Below, piece after piece: positions 1 through 6,740 of a stretch of 45,255 bases of DNA. The DNA is from a virus. Numbering within the stretch: the stretch's first letter is position 1; every line of letters begins with the position of its first letter. The notes beneath the pieces are model-generated. The model was not told the DNA's origin, did no database searches, and saw nothing but the letters and a program-made list of their open reading frames with translations. The stretch is taken from positions 1 to 45,255 of the IMG/VR virus record IMGVR_UViG_3300045425_000095; one strand, given 5' to 3'. Both the position numbers and the translations under genes were made by a program.

Positions 1-768
1 TCGGTAATAACAATTAATCTTTCAATAGACAATACTTCACTAAAATCTGGAACATCATTTTCTATCTGTAGTGATACTTCTTCTTTTCATAAAGCAACTG
101 GTATAAGTTCTTATAATACGGGTATTACGACTACAGTATCTACAGCAACCACAAGTCATTCATTAAATCTAAATGTTTCGGGTATAAGTTCTTATAATAC
201 GGGTATTGTAACTACAGTATCTACAGCAACCACAAGTCATTCATTAAATCTAAATGTCTCCGGCATTTCCTCATATAATACGGGTATTGTAACTACAGTA
301 TCTACAGCAACCACAAGTCATTCATTAAACATTAATGCTTCTGGTATAAGTTCTTATAATACGGGTATTGTAACTACTTTTGCGGAAGGTTTGTATTCAT
401 CATCATATCATCCAGAGTTTGAGTTAAGTTTTTATCTAGAACCCACCTCAATAAAGTTAAAAAACAAAAGTTCAAACCATTTATCATACCTCAACTTTTC
501 TGCTGACCCACAAGAAAAAAATATATACTCCGTCATTTATAGGACTTTTTCTACAAACTCTACTCCTATATCATTATATCAAAATGGTGTTTTGGTTGCC
601 AATTCCGATCAACAATCTGGAAGCAGTCAATTTGAGAATGTTGGGATATCGTTATTTAATATTGGCAATAGTCATTATTCACAATATGGCATACGATTTA
701 TAAATGCATATAGTAAAGAATTGACCGAACAGGAACTTTTACTCATAAATAATCTAAAAACTAATTAA
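1..768 (+). CDS. Tail-fibre/adhesin-like virion protein, 3' part only
   Basis: The frame is open from the first base, so only the last 255 residues are in the window; an apparent TTG start at 391 is just an internal codon. Residues about 34-121 are three near-identical 27-residue repeats beginning G-I-S-S-Y-N-T-G-I, with a broken fourth copy. Residues about 135-250 look like a LamG/concanavalin-like beta-sandwich: the pattern ISLYQNGVLVA, then FINAYSKELTEQEL near the end, is usual at the C-terminus of such domains. Repeats followed by a lectin-like tip suggest a distal fibre or surface-binding virion protein. It sits 5 nt upstream of another virion-type gene. Structural role is inference from architecture. 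Confidence 0.7.
   Translation, partial: SVITINLSIDNTSLKSGTSFSICSDTSSFHKATGISSYNTGITTTVSTATTSHSLNLNVSGISSYNTGIVTTVSTATTSHSLNLNVSGISSYNTGIVTTVSTATTSHSLNINASGISSYNTGIVTTFAEGLYSSSYHPEFELSFYLEPTSIKLKNKSSNHLSYLNFSADPQEKNIYSVIYRTFSTNSTPISLYQNGVLVANSDQQSGSSQFENVGISLFNIGNSHYSQYGIRFINAYSKELTEQELLLINNLKTN
100..372 (+). repeat. 81-bp tandem repeats inside fibre gene
   Basis: Three full 81-bp units start at 100, 181 and 262, and a fourth starts at 343 but diverges after about 30 bp. Units 1 and 2 differ at only a few bases. The period is 27 codons, so unit gain or loss keeps the frame. Confidence 0.9.
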
Positions 769-773
769 GTATT

Positions 774-2102
774 ATGGCGATTACGAAAAGAGAATATACG
801 ATAAATCCTTATTGGAACTCAAACGAATTGTTGGATGTATTAGAAACTGCCCTGGCAGATGTAGGTTTTCATGCACCAACACAATCTGGAACTATTTTAA
901 CTTTTACGAATACTGCGGGAACTACAATTGCAGGGCAAAAAGGAAAGAGATATCTTGTAAAACAATCAGCAACAAGTGGTAGTGGTGTTTATGCTACTTT
1001 TGATATTGTTAGAAATGCTGCAACTGGTGCTGTTGCTACCGTAACTCTTGTGAATGGTGGTAAAGATTATGCCGGAACTAATACTGTTACAATTGCCGGT
1101 GCTGATATTGGTGGAGTAACTCCAACTGATAACATTACAATTACTGTATCTACAGTATCTGGTGCTCAAGGTTCAACCACAACTTGGTATGATAAGGATA
1201 CTGCAAATCCTTATACTTGGGGAATTTGTTGTGTGAATAATGATGAGACCAAAAAGATGGGTCAAACTTATTATTCATTTCAAATGCCAGCAAACCCATC
1301 TTTTGCTCCTACACTTTCAATTAAATCTGGTGCTGGTTTCCAATCTACTACAAATGTCTTTAACGGCGTAAGCACATTGGATTTTATTAATAATACTCCA
1401 AGTGCAGTAAACGCATTATTTTCTCAAGTTATCTCAAGAACAAACACAACACCAATTCGTCTTGTAACATTTCAATCTGGTATTGACCCAAATTTCGTAG
1501 CATTTCAATTCTCGGATGTGGAAAAATATGGAGATGTCTTCCGAGATCCATTCATTCTTTCCAAGTATAATACTGCCACGCAACCTTGGAGTTTAGAAGA
1601 TTGTTTTACTGGTGCAGTATATAATATTGGTAGATTAGCAATCGCAAACACTGCTGATACGCAAATACAGATTTCTACCTTAGCGAGTTCTATGCCTAAG
1701 AGATGTGGTGAATGGGGATATTCAGGATGGCCTTCTGTTGTTGCAAGAACTATTTTTGGAATTTATGAATCTGTTTTTGGAAAGAGAATGAATGCTATTG
1801 CAAACTTAAATAACCTTAATCCATCAATTTACCAAAGATCATTAAATGACTTGGTGCATGAACCTTTGGAGTATAATCCAGTTATTACAGGACTTCCGAT
1901 TTGTCATACTATGATTCCAGTTCCATACTATATGCCGGATGATTTTGGAATTACCGAAATTCTTGGTACTAATACCATCGCTCATAGAGATACCATTAAA
2001 GTTGGAAGTACAACTACTTGGAGAGTATTGCAATATGGAAACAACCTAAACGCCGCTACATATAATTCTGCTTTGGCATTTGTCTGTAAAATTGTAGATT
2101 GA
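774..2102 (+). CDS. Phage virion protein (fibre/tail-associated, unknown)
   Basis: A 442-residue protein starting at an ATG 5 nt after the preceding stop. The N-terminal third is Thr/Gly/Val-rich beta-type sequence containing V-N-G-G-K-D-Y-A-G, the G-x-D/G-Y strand motif that also recurs in the giant baseplate protein downstream. The C-terminal half is a compact globular sequence with many aromatic residues, for example MIPVPYYMPDDFG near residue 385. No signal peptide or membrane segment is visible. Position after a fibre gene and composition suggest a virion component, perhaps a fibre or tail accessory. I do not recognise a named T4 counterpart. Confidence 0.6.
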   Translation: MAITKREYTINPYWNSNELLDVLETALADVGFHAPTQSGTILTFTNTAGTTIAGQKGKRYLVKQSATSGSGVYATFDIVRNAATGAVATVTLVNGGKDYAGTNTVTIAGADIGGVTPTDNITITVSTVSGAQGSTTTWYDKDTANPYTWGICCVNNDETKKMGQTYYSFQMPANPSFAPTLSIKSGAGFQSTTNVFNGVSTLDFINNTPSAVNALFSQVISRTNTTPIRLVTFQSGIDPNFVAFQFSDVEKYGDVFRDPFILSKYNTATQPWSLEDCFTGAVYNIGRLAIANTADTQIQISTLASSMPKRCGEWGYSGWPSVVARTIFGIYESVFGKRMNAIANLNNLNPSIYQRSLNDLVHEPLEYNPVITGLPICHTMIPVPYYMPDDFGITEILGTNTIAHRDTIKVGSTTTWRVLQYGNNLNAATYNSALAFVCKIVD

Positions 2103-2112
2103 GGAAAATAAA

Positions 2113-2358
2113 ATGATTAAATGGAACAGTAATTTCAATATTGTAGATTCAACTATTCAACTTGCCGAAGCATTTGTAAAAGTGGTTGATTATAAAAATA
2201 TCAATAATCATTCTACTGTAAATGTAAGTATTGCTGATGAAAGTGGAAATATTATAATAAAAGAATATACTAAAGAGTTTGATAGAACCTTTGAGAATGT
2301 GGATGAAATTTATGGAGAACTTCTATTAGATTATGAAGACGCAGAAATTATAAGTTAA
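2113..2358 (+). CDS. Small acidic hypothetical protein
   Basis: 81 residues. A good Shine-Dalgarno (GAGG) lies 8 nt before the ATG, unlike the genes of the later array. The sequence is soluble, acidic, with beta-like N-terminal two thirds and a Glu/Asp-rich end. It is last before the terminator at 2381, so it probably closes the virion transcript upstream. Function not recognised. Confidence 0.65.
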   Translation: MIKWNSNFNIVDSTIQLAEAFVKVVDYKNINNHSTVNVSIADESGNIIIKEYTKEFDRTFENVDEIYGELLLDYEDAEIIS

Positions 2359-2380
2359 GACACTTCTCAAACCGTCCACC

Positions 2381-2406
2381 AGACCCTTCACGGGGTCCTT
2401 TTTTTA
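2381..2406 (+). terminator. Intrinsic terminator
   Basis: Stem GACCC (2382-2386) / GGGTC (2393-2397) followed by a seven-T run. It ends the virion transcript; its right half overlaps the next promoter. Confidence 0.8.
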
Positions 2407-2415
2407 TGCTATAAT
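2387..2415 (+). promoter_or_regulatory. Extended -10 promoter overlapping the terminator
   Basis: TATAAT at 2410-2415 is preceded by TGC (extended -10). A weak -35 (TTCACG, 2387-2392) at 17 bp lies inside the terminator stem. It drives the coupled small-gene string starting at 2439. Confidence 0.7.
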
Positions 2416-2438
2416 ACTTTCATACACACAGAAACCTG

Positions 2439-2657
2439 ATGACTATAGACGAACTCTTTGAGATTGTAACCAAGATGATTGCGGAACCTCATTCACAAAT
2501 TTGCGAACACGACAAACGCCGTGCTATTCAGGTATTTCTTGCCTTTGATGAATTTATGATGGAGAATGTGCCCGAGTATTGTGCTGATACGGCGTTGGGC
2601 GAGGTTGATTTTGGATATTATGCTTCGGGTGTTTTGGATGAACTGGAAGGAAAATGA
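2439..2657 (+). CDS. Small hypothetical protein, first of coupled string
   Basis: 72 residues, starting about 17 nt after the expected transcription start of the 2410 promoter. It is helical and acidic, containing C-A-D-T-A and ending D-E-L-E-G-K. The stop overlaps the next start in an ATGA junction, and the last 21 bases (2637-2657) are identical to the end of the next gene (2792-2812), where GGAAGGA serves as the next ribosome binding site. Function unknown. Confidence 0.65.
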   Translation: MTIDELFEIVTKMIAEPHSQICEHDKRRAIQVFLAFDEFMMENVPEYCADTALGEVDFGYYASGVLDELEGK

Positions 2658-2812
2658 AAAAGTGGTTTGAAGATGCTTATTGGCACTGGCGTAATGTATT
2701 CTATTTTAGATTTGTTGATTATAATGACAACATAGACCGACTGGCATTTTTTTGTGAGATTTCCTATGGTTGGTATCAAATGTATTATAATGATGAACTG
2801 GAAGGAAAATGA
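2654..2812 (+). CDS. Trp/Tyr-rich small protein (paralogue 1)
   Basis: 52 residues, with ATGA overlaps at both ends and a GGAAGGA ribosome binding site inside the preceding gene. It is unusually rich in Trp, Tyr and Phe and carries the motif I-S-Y-G-W-Y-Q-M-Y near residue 40. Related motifs occur in the next two genes (L-S-N-G-W-C-E-M-Y and I-N-S-G-W-C-D-M-E), suggesting tandem duplication. No membrane segment is evident despite the aromatic content, because charged residues are interspersed. Function unknown. Confidence 0.65.
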   Translation: MKKWFEDAYWHWRNVFYFRFVDYNDNIDRLAFFCEISYGWYQMYYNDELEGK

Positions 2813-3099
2813 ACCTACTTCAAAAATATAAGAACTACACTCAAAAAGAATACGATAAGTATGTAGATTTTTATGATTTCAAACCTCATTTTCGGTGGAA
2901 TCCCTTTGATACAAACAACGATTTTGTATATGATAATAAGAAATGGTATGACTTTCTTTGTGGTTGGATTGGTGTAGGATATGCTTGGGAAGCATATACA
3001 TATTGGATGAGAGATATGAAGTATTCTTATAAACTTCCTAATGCTTTCTGGACGGAATTGAGTAATGGGTGGTGTGAAATGTATGAGTGGAAAAAATGA
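2809..3099 (+). CDS. Trp/Tyr-rich small protein (paralogue 2)
   Basis: 96 residues, ATGA-coupled to both neighbours, with GGAAGGA 4 nt before the start. Aromatic residues make up a large share of the sequence. It ends with L-S-N-G-W-C-E-M-Y-E-W-K-K, sharing the S-x-G-W-x-x-M signature with the flanking genes. Function not recognised. Confidence 0.65.
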   Translation: MNLLQKYKNYTQKEYDKYVDFYDFKPHFRWNPFDTNNDFVYDNKKWYDFLCGWIGVGYAWEAYTYWMRDMKYSYKLPNAFWTELSNGWCEMYEWKK

Positions 3100-3437
3100 A
3101 CTTTCCAGTATTCATAAACAAGTGGATAATCAGCAACAAGTATCTCCGTTATCATCCCATATGGTGGTGGTATCGTTTGATGTCTCACGAAGGATTTAGA
3201 TTTGATGACTATCATATCTGGAAGGAGTTCTGGTATTCTATTAACTCTGGATGGTGTGATATGGAGTATGATTGGGAGTTTGAGAAGTTCTGGGGTAAGG
3301 GTGCCAAAGCAGAGCAGATTGTACTACACCGAGAAGATTATGATGCTATTGTAGAAATGTTGAATGAACCGCCAAATGCTGCTATAATGGAGAGGTTGAA
3401 AGAACTTATGAACCGTAAAGCACCTTGGGAACAATGA
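3096..3437 (+). CDS. Trp/Tyr-rich protein with DUF1778-like tail (paralogue 3)
   Basis: 113 residues from the ATG at 3096, chosen over an in-frame ATG at 3087 because it forms the same ATGA overlap as its neighbours. The N-terminal about 70 residues are the aromatic-rich unit with I-N-S-G-W-C-D-M-E. The C-terminal about 40 residues (I-V-L-H-R-E-D-Y-D-A-I, then L-N-E-P-P-N, then N-R-K-A-P-W-E) resemble the end of DUF1778/TacA-type antitoxins, where that segment follows a ribbon-helix-helix domain. No such DNA-binding N-terminus is visible, so antitoxin function is doubtful; the resemblance is from memory. Confidence 0.6.
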   Translation: MNFPVFINKWIISNKYLRYHPIWWWYRLMSHEGFRFDDYHIWKEFWYSINSGWCDMEYDWEFEKFWGKGAKAEQIVLHREDYDAIVEMLNEPPNAAIMERLKELMNRKAPWEQ

Positions 3438-3622
3438 TTATGAAACTACCTACTAAAGAAGAACTAATTCACCTTAAAATTCAAGCAGCGATGCGTGAGA
3501 ATGTATTTGCCGAAGACCAAATGAAATATCTTGGAGAACGTGCAGGGCATCACTGGTATTTGATTGATGGGCAGCACGAAGTATCATCCGACCAACTTGA
3601 AGATTTTGAGGTGGTAGAATGA
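3434..3622 (+). CDS. Small hypothetical protein
   Basis: 62 residues from the ATGA-overlap start at 3434 (an in-frame ATG at 3425 would add three). Begins M-I-M-K-L-P-T-K-E-E and ends in an acidic stretch E-D-F-E-V-V-E. It is soluble and coupled to both neighbours. The middle R-A-G-H-H-W-Y-L-I-D-G-Q-H-E-V looks like a short beta hairpin. Function unknown. Confidence 0.55.
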   Translation: MIMKLPTKEELIHLKIQAAMRENVFAEDQMKYLGERAGHHWYLIDGQHEVSSDQLEDFEVVE

Positions 3623-3852
3623 ATAGACTTGATTACTACCGTGCCGTGCTATTTGGTGTGGTGATTGGTATGGTGTTTATTACTGGATTTTATGTGTTTA
3701 TAAGTCCGGGAGAGAATGTAAAACCAGCAGAGGCATTAGATTCTAAAGGTAGTTTTACCGTAGTAGACAATTACAAAGGATGTGATGTAGTCCAGTGGCA
3801 TTATAGTATGCTTGCGGAGTATAAGTATTTCTTAGTCTGTGACAACAAATGA
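3619..3852 (+). CDS. Small single-pass membrane protein
   Basis: 77 residues, ATGA-coupled to the gene before. Residues about 9-29 form one hydrophobic helix (A-V-L-F-G-V-V-I-G-M-V-F-I-T-G-F). The soluble C-terminal part contains Y-K-G-C-D-V-V-Q-W and Y-K-Y-F-L-V-C, a two-cysteine beta motif I associate with a small phage family. Probably anchored in the inner membrane; role unknown. It closes the string that begins at 2439. Confidence 0.65.
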   Translation: MNRLDYYRAVLFGVVIGMVFITGFYVFISPGENVKPAEALDSKGSFTVVDNYKGCDVVQWHYSMLAEYKYFLVCDNK

Positions 3853-3885
3853 AACTAAATAATACTAAAGATATTCTTGAGTATT

Positions 3886-4974
3886 ATGTTTACCGCCGAC
3901 GATTATTTCAATATCACTAATGCACATATTCTCAACGAAAATGTGAATCATTTGGATGAGCGTAAAGTTGAACCAGATGAGAAACTTCCATCAGGTAAAA
4001 CTCCAAATGAAAAGATGGAAATAGCACAAGGAAAGCACGGTGCAAACTACATGCTTACTCCTGGAAGAGGAAGAAATAATCCAGCGAGAGATTCACATTT
4101 TTCCAGAGGCAGTAAAGTTAAGAAAATTGCCGATATTATAAAGTCAGGAGAAGATCCTCGCAATTCACCACAGGCAGGTGTGGGTTGGGGTAATGATGCA
4201 AGAAAAATTGGTCGCCCTGGTGTCAGCACTGCCGATAGAACCAGCAAAACTCAAAGAAATGATGATACTGATGCAAAATCAACACATACACAAGGTGGAT
4301 TGAGAGCACATAAAACCAGAGCAGGTGGTTATAGAACAGTTACAAGAAAAGAAGAATATGAATATAATGAATTACTCAAGTTTCTGTATTTTGAAGGATA
4401 TGCTGATTCTTATGCAGAAGCAGAAGAGTTATTAGAATCAATGAGTAATGATGAGTTTGAAGACTTATGTGAAAAGAAACTTGCTCATTCATTTCCTCTC
4501 AAACCATCAGAGAAAAGATCTGTAGAAAATATAAAAAGAATGAATGATGGAGATTTTAGTGTTTCTCCTGGTGGAAGATCATCCACAGAAACAAGAACAA
4601 AATCAGCATCAAAACCCACACCAAAAACAACAAAAAGAAAAACTGATCTGAGTAAGGTTATTATCGCTCAGTATCTTTATGTTGAAGGATACGCAGATAC
4701 CATTGAATCTGCTGAACTGATGGCAGAGGGTATTAGTTCAGGATGGGTGGAAGAGATTCTTGATGAAAAGCATGTGAAGGCAATGGATACTACTGGTAGA
4801 GGTCCAGATCATCGTACTCGTTTTCCAAAATTCAAAGGAAAAGATGATGAATTTGATCCAAAATTTACCCAACAAAGAGTAAAAAGTAACACTAAAAAAA
4901 TAGATCCTTACTTTTCGGGAAGAAAAGAAAGAAAAGACGAAAAAAGACAAGGAACTGGTGGGTTTGGTGCATGA
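3886..4974 (+). CDS. Head-associated-looking protein with paired helical motifs
   Basis: 362 residues from the ATG at 3886; a TTG at 3877 is in frame but unnecessary. It is very rich in Lys, Arg, Gly and Ser in long low-complexity linkers. Two short helical motifs recur: L-K-F-L-Y-F-E-G-Y-A-D-S-Y-A-E-A-E (about residue 165) and I-A-Q-Y-L-Y-V-E-G-Y-A-D-T-I-E-S-A-E (about residue 262). Such E-G-Y-A-x-(S/T) motifs are, as I recall, common in cyanophage internal or head-associated proteins. It overlaps the next gene by ATGA, and the next two genes carry capsid-targeting leaders, which supports a head-related role. This one lacks such a leader. A TAAATA motif at 3854-3859 could be a late -10. Confidence 0.6.
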   Translation: MFTADDYFNITNAHILNENVNHLDERKVEPDEKLPSGKTPNEKMEIAQGKHGANYMLTPGRGRNNPARDSHFSRGSKVKKIADIIKSGEDPRNSPQAGVGWGNDARKIGRPGVSTADRTSKTQRNDDTDAKSTHTQGGLRAHKTRAGGYRTVTRKEEYEYNELLKFLYFEGYADSYAEAEELLESMSNDEFEDLCEKKLAHSFPLKPSEKRSVENIKRMNDGDFSVSPGGRSSTETRTKSASKPTPKTTKRKTDLSKVIIAQYLYVEGYADTIESAELMAEGISSGWVEEILDEKHVKAMDTTGRGPDHRTRFPKFKGKDDEFDPKFTQQRVKSNTKKIDPYFSGRKERKDEKRQGTGGFGA

Positions 4975-5189
4975 AAACATTCTCTGAGTTTATTGCAGAA
5001 GGTAAAAAGAAATCTAACCTTCCACCTAATGCGGTTCCCGATCCTGAAGATGGACATAGAGAATATACTTTAGCACCTCATACAGGTTCAACAAAACCAC
5101 TCAAGAAAGTAAAGAAAATACTAAAACTACTTAAAGACCAAGGTGGTATTGGTGGAAAAGCAGTTCAAAAAGCAATGAAAAAGAAATGA
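4971..5189 (+). CDS. Capsid-targeted small basic protein (internal protein candidate)
   Basis: 72 residues. The first eleven, MKTFSEFIAEG, closely resemble the capsid-targeting sequence of T4 internal proteins (MKTYQEFIAEA in IPIII). The I-A-E/G junction at residues 8-11 fits the T4 gp21 prohead protease rule (I/L-x-E before a small residue). The rest is very basic, ending in Lys-rich helices (K-P-L-K-K-V-K-K-I-L-K-L-L-K), as expected for a protein packed with DNA. ATGA overlaps link it to both neighbours. Packaging in the head and injection with DNA are inferred from the T4 analogy. Confidence 0.65.
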   Translation: MKTFSEFIAEGKKKSNLPPNAVPDPEDGHREYTLAPHTGSTKPLKKVKKILKLLKDQGGIGGKAVQKAMKKK

Positions 5190-5581
5190 AAACATTCTCC
5201 CAATTCATTACTGAGGCAGAAAAAACATTAAAAATGGTGAGACTTAAGCACGGTACATCCTCTGATTCTGCCAGGGAGATTAAAAAGTCTGGATTTAAGG
5301 GGGATGAGGTTCATACATCTACTAATACAAATACTGCTCGTGGATTTGGTAGAAGATATGATAAGAACCCTTCTGTAATTACGATGTTGGTTTCAAAGAA
5401 GAAGATTAAAGATAAACCAGAAAAAGGTGCAAGTGCAGTAAAGACTCAAGGTCAACGAGGTACTGATGCTCTCGGAAGAAAGCATTATTCAGTTGCAATG
5501 GATCCAGAGTATGCATCTAAAAGAGTTGTAAATACTACAGGAACAGTACAGAAACCAAAGGTGCCGAAGAGGTTTAGATAA
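5186..5581 (+). CDS. Capsid-targeted protein resembling a small ADP-ribosyltransferase
   Basis: 131 residues, beginning MKTFSQFITEA: again a T4-like capsid-targeting leader with a gp21-type site (I-T-E/A). The body has the layout of small ADP-ribosyltransferase folds: L-K-H-G-T-S (H22), then a helix A-R-E-I-K-K-S-G-F, then V-H-T-S-T-N-T (43-48), then A-R-G-F-G-R-R-Y, and strands V-I-T-M-L-V and H-Y-S-V-A-M. T4 packages one such enzyme, Alt, and injects it. The final catalytic Glu cannot be assigned with confidence. A non-enzymatic member, or another fold with an H-G-T-S motif, is possible. Confidence 0.5.
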   Translation: MKTFSQFITEAEKTLKMVRLKHGTSSDSAREIKKSGFKGDEVHTSTNTNTARGFGRRYDKNPSVITMLVSKKKIKDKPEKGASAVKTQGQRGTDALGRKHYSVAMDPEYASKRVVNTTGTVQKPKVPKRFR

Positions 5582-6660
5582 TGATAATTGAATCTAGTTC
5601 GGAATTACATAATTTTTTAAACAAAGAACTTTCTGTGGAAGTTAAATTGATGAAGAATTTTCGTCAATATAATACAAAAGGTGAATATGCTGAGAATAAA
5701 TCTGGTCAAAAGATCACTTGGTTGGGAATAAAAGAGACTGCAACAAAAACAAGATTTGATTTAAGAGATGATGTAGAAAAAATTCTCAAAAATCGTATTT
5801 CATATGAGATTAAATCAACACCACAATCATCATTTCCTTTTGTTCTTATTACCACCAAATCAAAAAAAGAGGTGCGTATTATCTTTAAAAAAAAGAATGG
5901 ATTAGATGATTTAAATTATGAGTGTTGGAATGAGAAACTAAAGGAACTGGTGGGTAAAAACACAATTGCATCAAATAAACTTAGAAAACCAACAGATAAA
6001 AACGAACAAAAAGTACTCACGGAAATAAACAGTTCAATTTCTCGTATCGGTGAAGGTAGTCCAATAACTCTTAAAATTAAAAATAAAAATTATAAAAATA
6101 TTGTTGGGTTTATTCCTGGACCACATATGAAAAAAGCAGATTTTGTTGGTGTAACTGATAAAGGAGAAGAAATATGTTTTATTTCATATAAGGCAGGAAG
6201 TTCCGCAAATGATTTTCAGCAATATGCAGGAATCACCGAAAGATCTGGACTGTTTAATGATCCTGAAGTTGCAAAGTTTCGTAAGGATGTAGTTGAACAA
6301 TTATCAAAAGAACCATTGGGATCTGAAGCATTATATCGACCTATTACTGATAATCGTTTAAAAAATAAGGCAATCTTTGGAAGTCAATATGGAAGAAGAA
6401 TTGGATATGATAATGTTGCATTTATTGCTCAAGGAACTCCATCTCTTGTAAAAATAAGAACAAATGTAATTGAACTTAAGTTTCCAGTTCTTATTCGTGC
6501 GGGTAGTCTTGCGTCTCTTCCAAATGGATATGAACCCATATTAGGAGTGAGAAAAGGAGAGGCATATCGCAAAATCAAATACAAAAATAAAACTGTGCAA
6601 GGTAGAGGTGGTGTCTGGACTTCAAAGTATATGAAAGATAGAAACTCAAAAGAGATCTGA
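5581..6660 (+). CDS. Putative PD-(D/E)xK-like nuclease
   Basis: 359 residues. Start overlaps the preceding stop in TAATG. The most telling segment is A-D-F-V-G-V-T, then I-C-F-I-S-Y-K-A-G (D187, S202, K204), followed by F-Q-Q-Y-A-G-I. An Asp strand followed by a strand ending in x-x-K is the core of PD-(D/E)xK nucleases, but the middle acid is Ser here, so activity is uncertain. N-terminal residues 1-120 are lysine-rich and may bind DNA. It has no capsid-targeting leader. It lies just before the helicase and split methyltransferase and could be the cleavage subunit of that set, although a promoter separates them. Confidence 0.45.
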   Translation: MIIESSSELHNFLNKELSVEVKLMKNFRQYNTKGEYAENKSGQKITWLGIKETATKTRFDLRDDVEKILKNRISYEIKSTPQSSFPFVLITTKSKKEVRIIFKKKNGLDDLNYECWNEKLKELVGKNTIASNKLRKPTDKNEQKVLTEINSSISRIGEGSPITLKIKNKNYKNIVGFIPGPHMKKADFVGVTDKGEEICFISYKAGSSANDFQQYAGITERSGLFNDPEVAKFRKDVVEQLSKEPLGSEALYRPITDNRLKNKAIFGSQYGRRIGYDNVAFIAQGTPSLVKIRTNVIELKFPVLIRAGSLASLPNGYEPILGVRKGEAYRKIKYKNKTVQGRGGVWTSKYMKDRNSKEI

Positions 6661-6673
6661 ACCACTTCCTAAA

Positions 6674-6718
6674 CTGGCACACACCCCCTTTCCAGATGCC
6701 CATGTGTGCCCCTATAAT
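6674..6718 (+). promoter_or_regulatory. CTGGCACA-box promoter of helicase/methyltransferase genes
   Basis: Box 6674-6681; perfect 8-bp inverted repeat GGCACACA (6676-6683) / TGTGTGCC (6703-6710); TATAAT 6713-6718, 39 bp from the box start. No consensus -35. Transcript start is expected near 6725, 16 nt before the helicase ATG. Confidence 0.75.
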
Positions 6719-6740
6719 AGTGAAGTATTTACACCTTATT

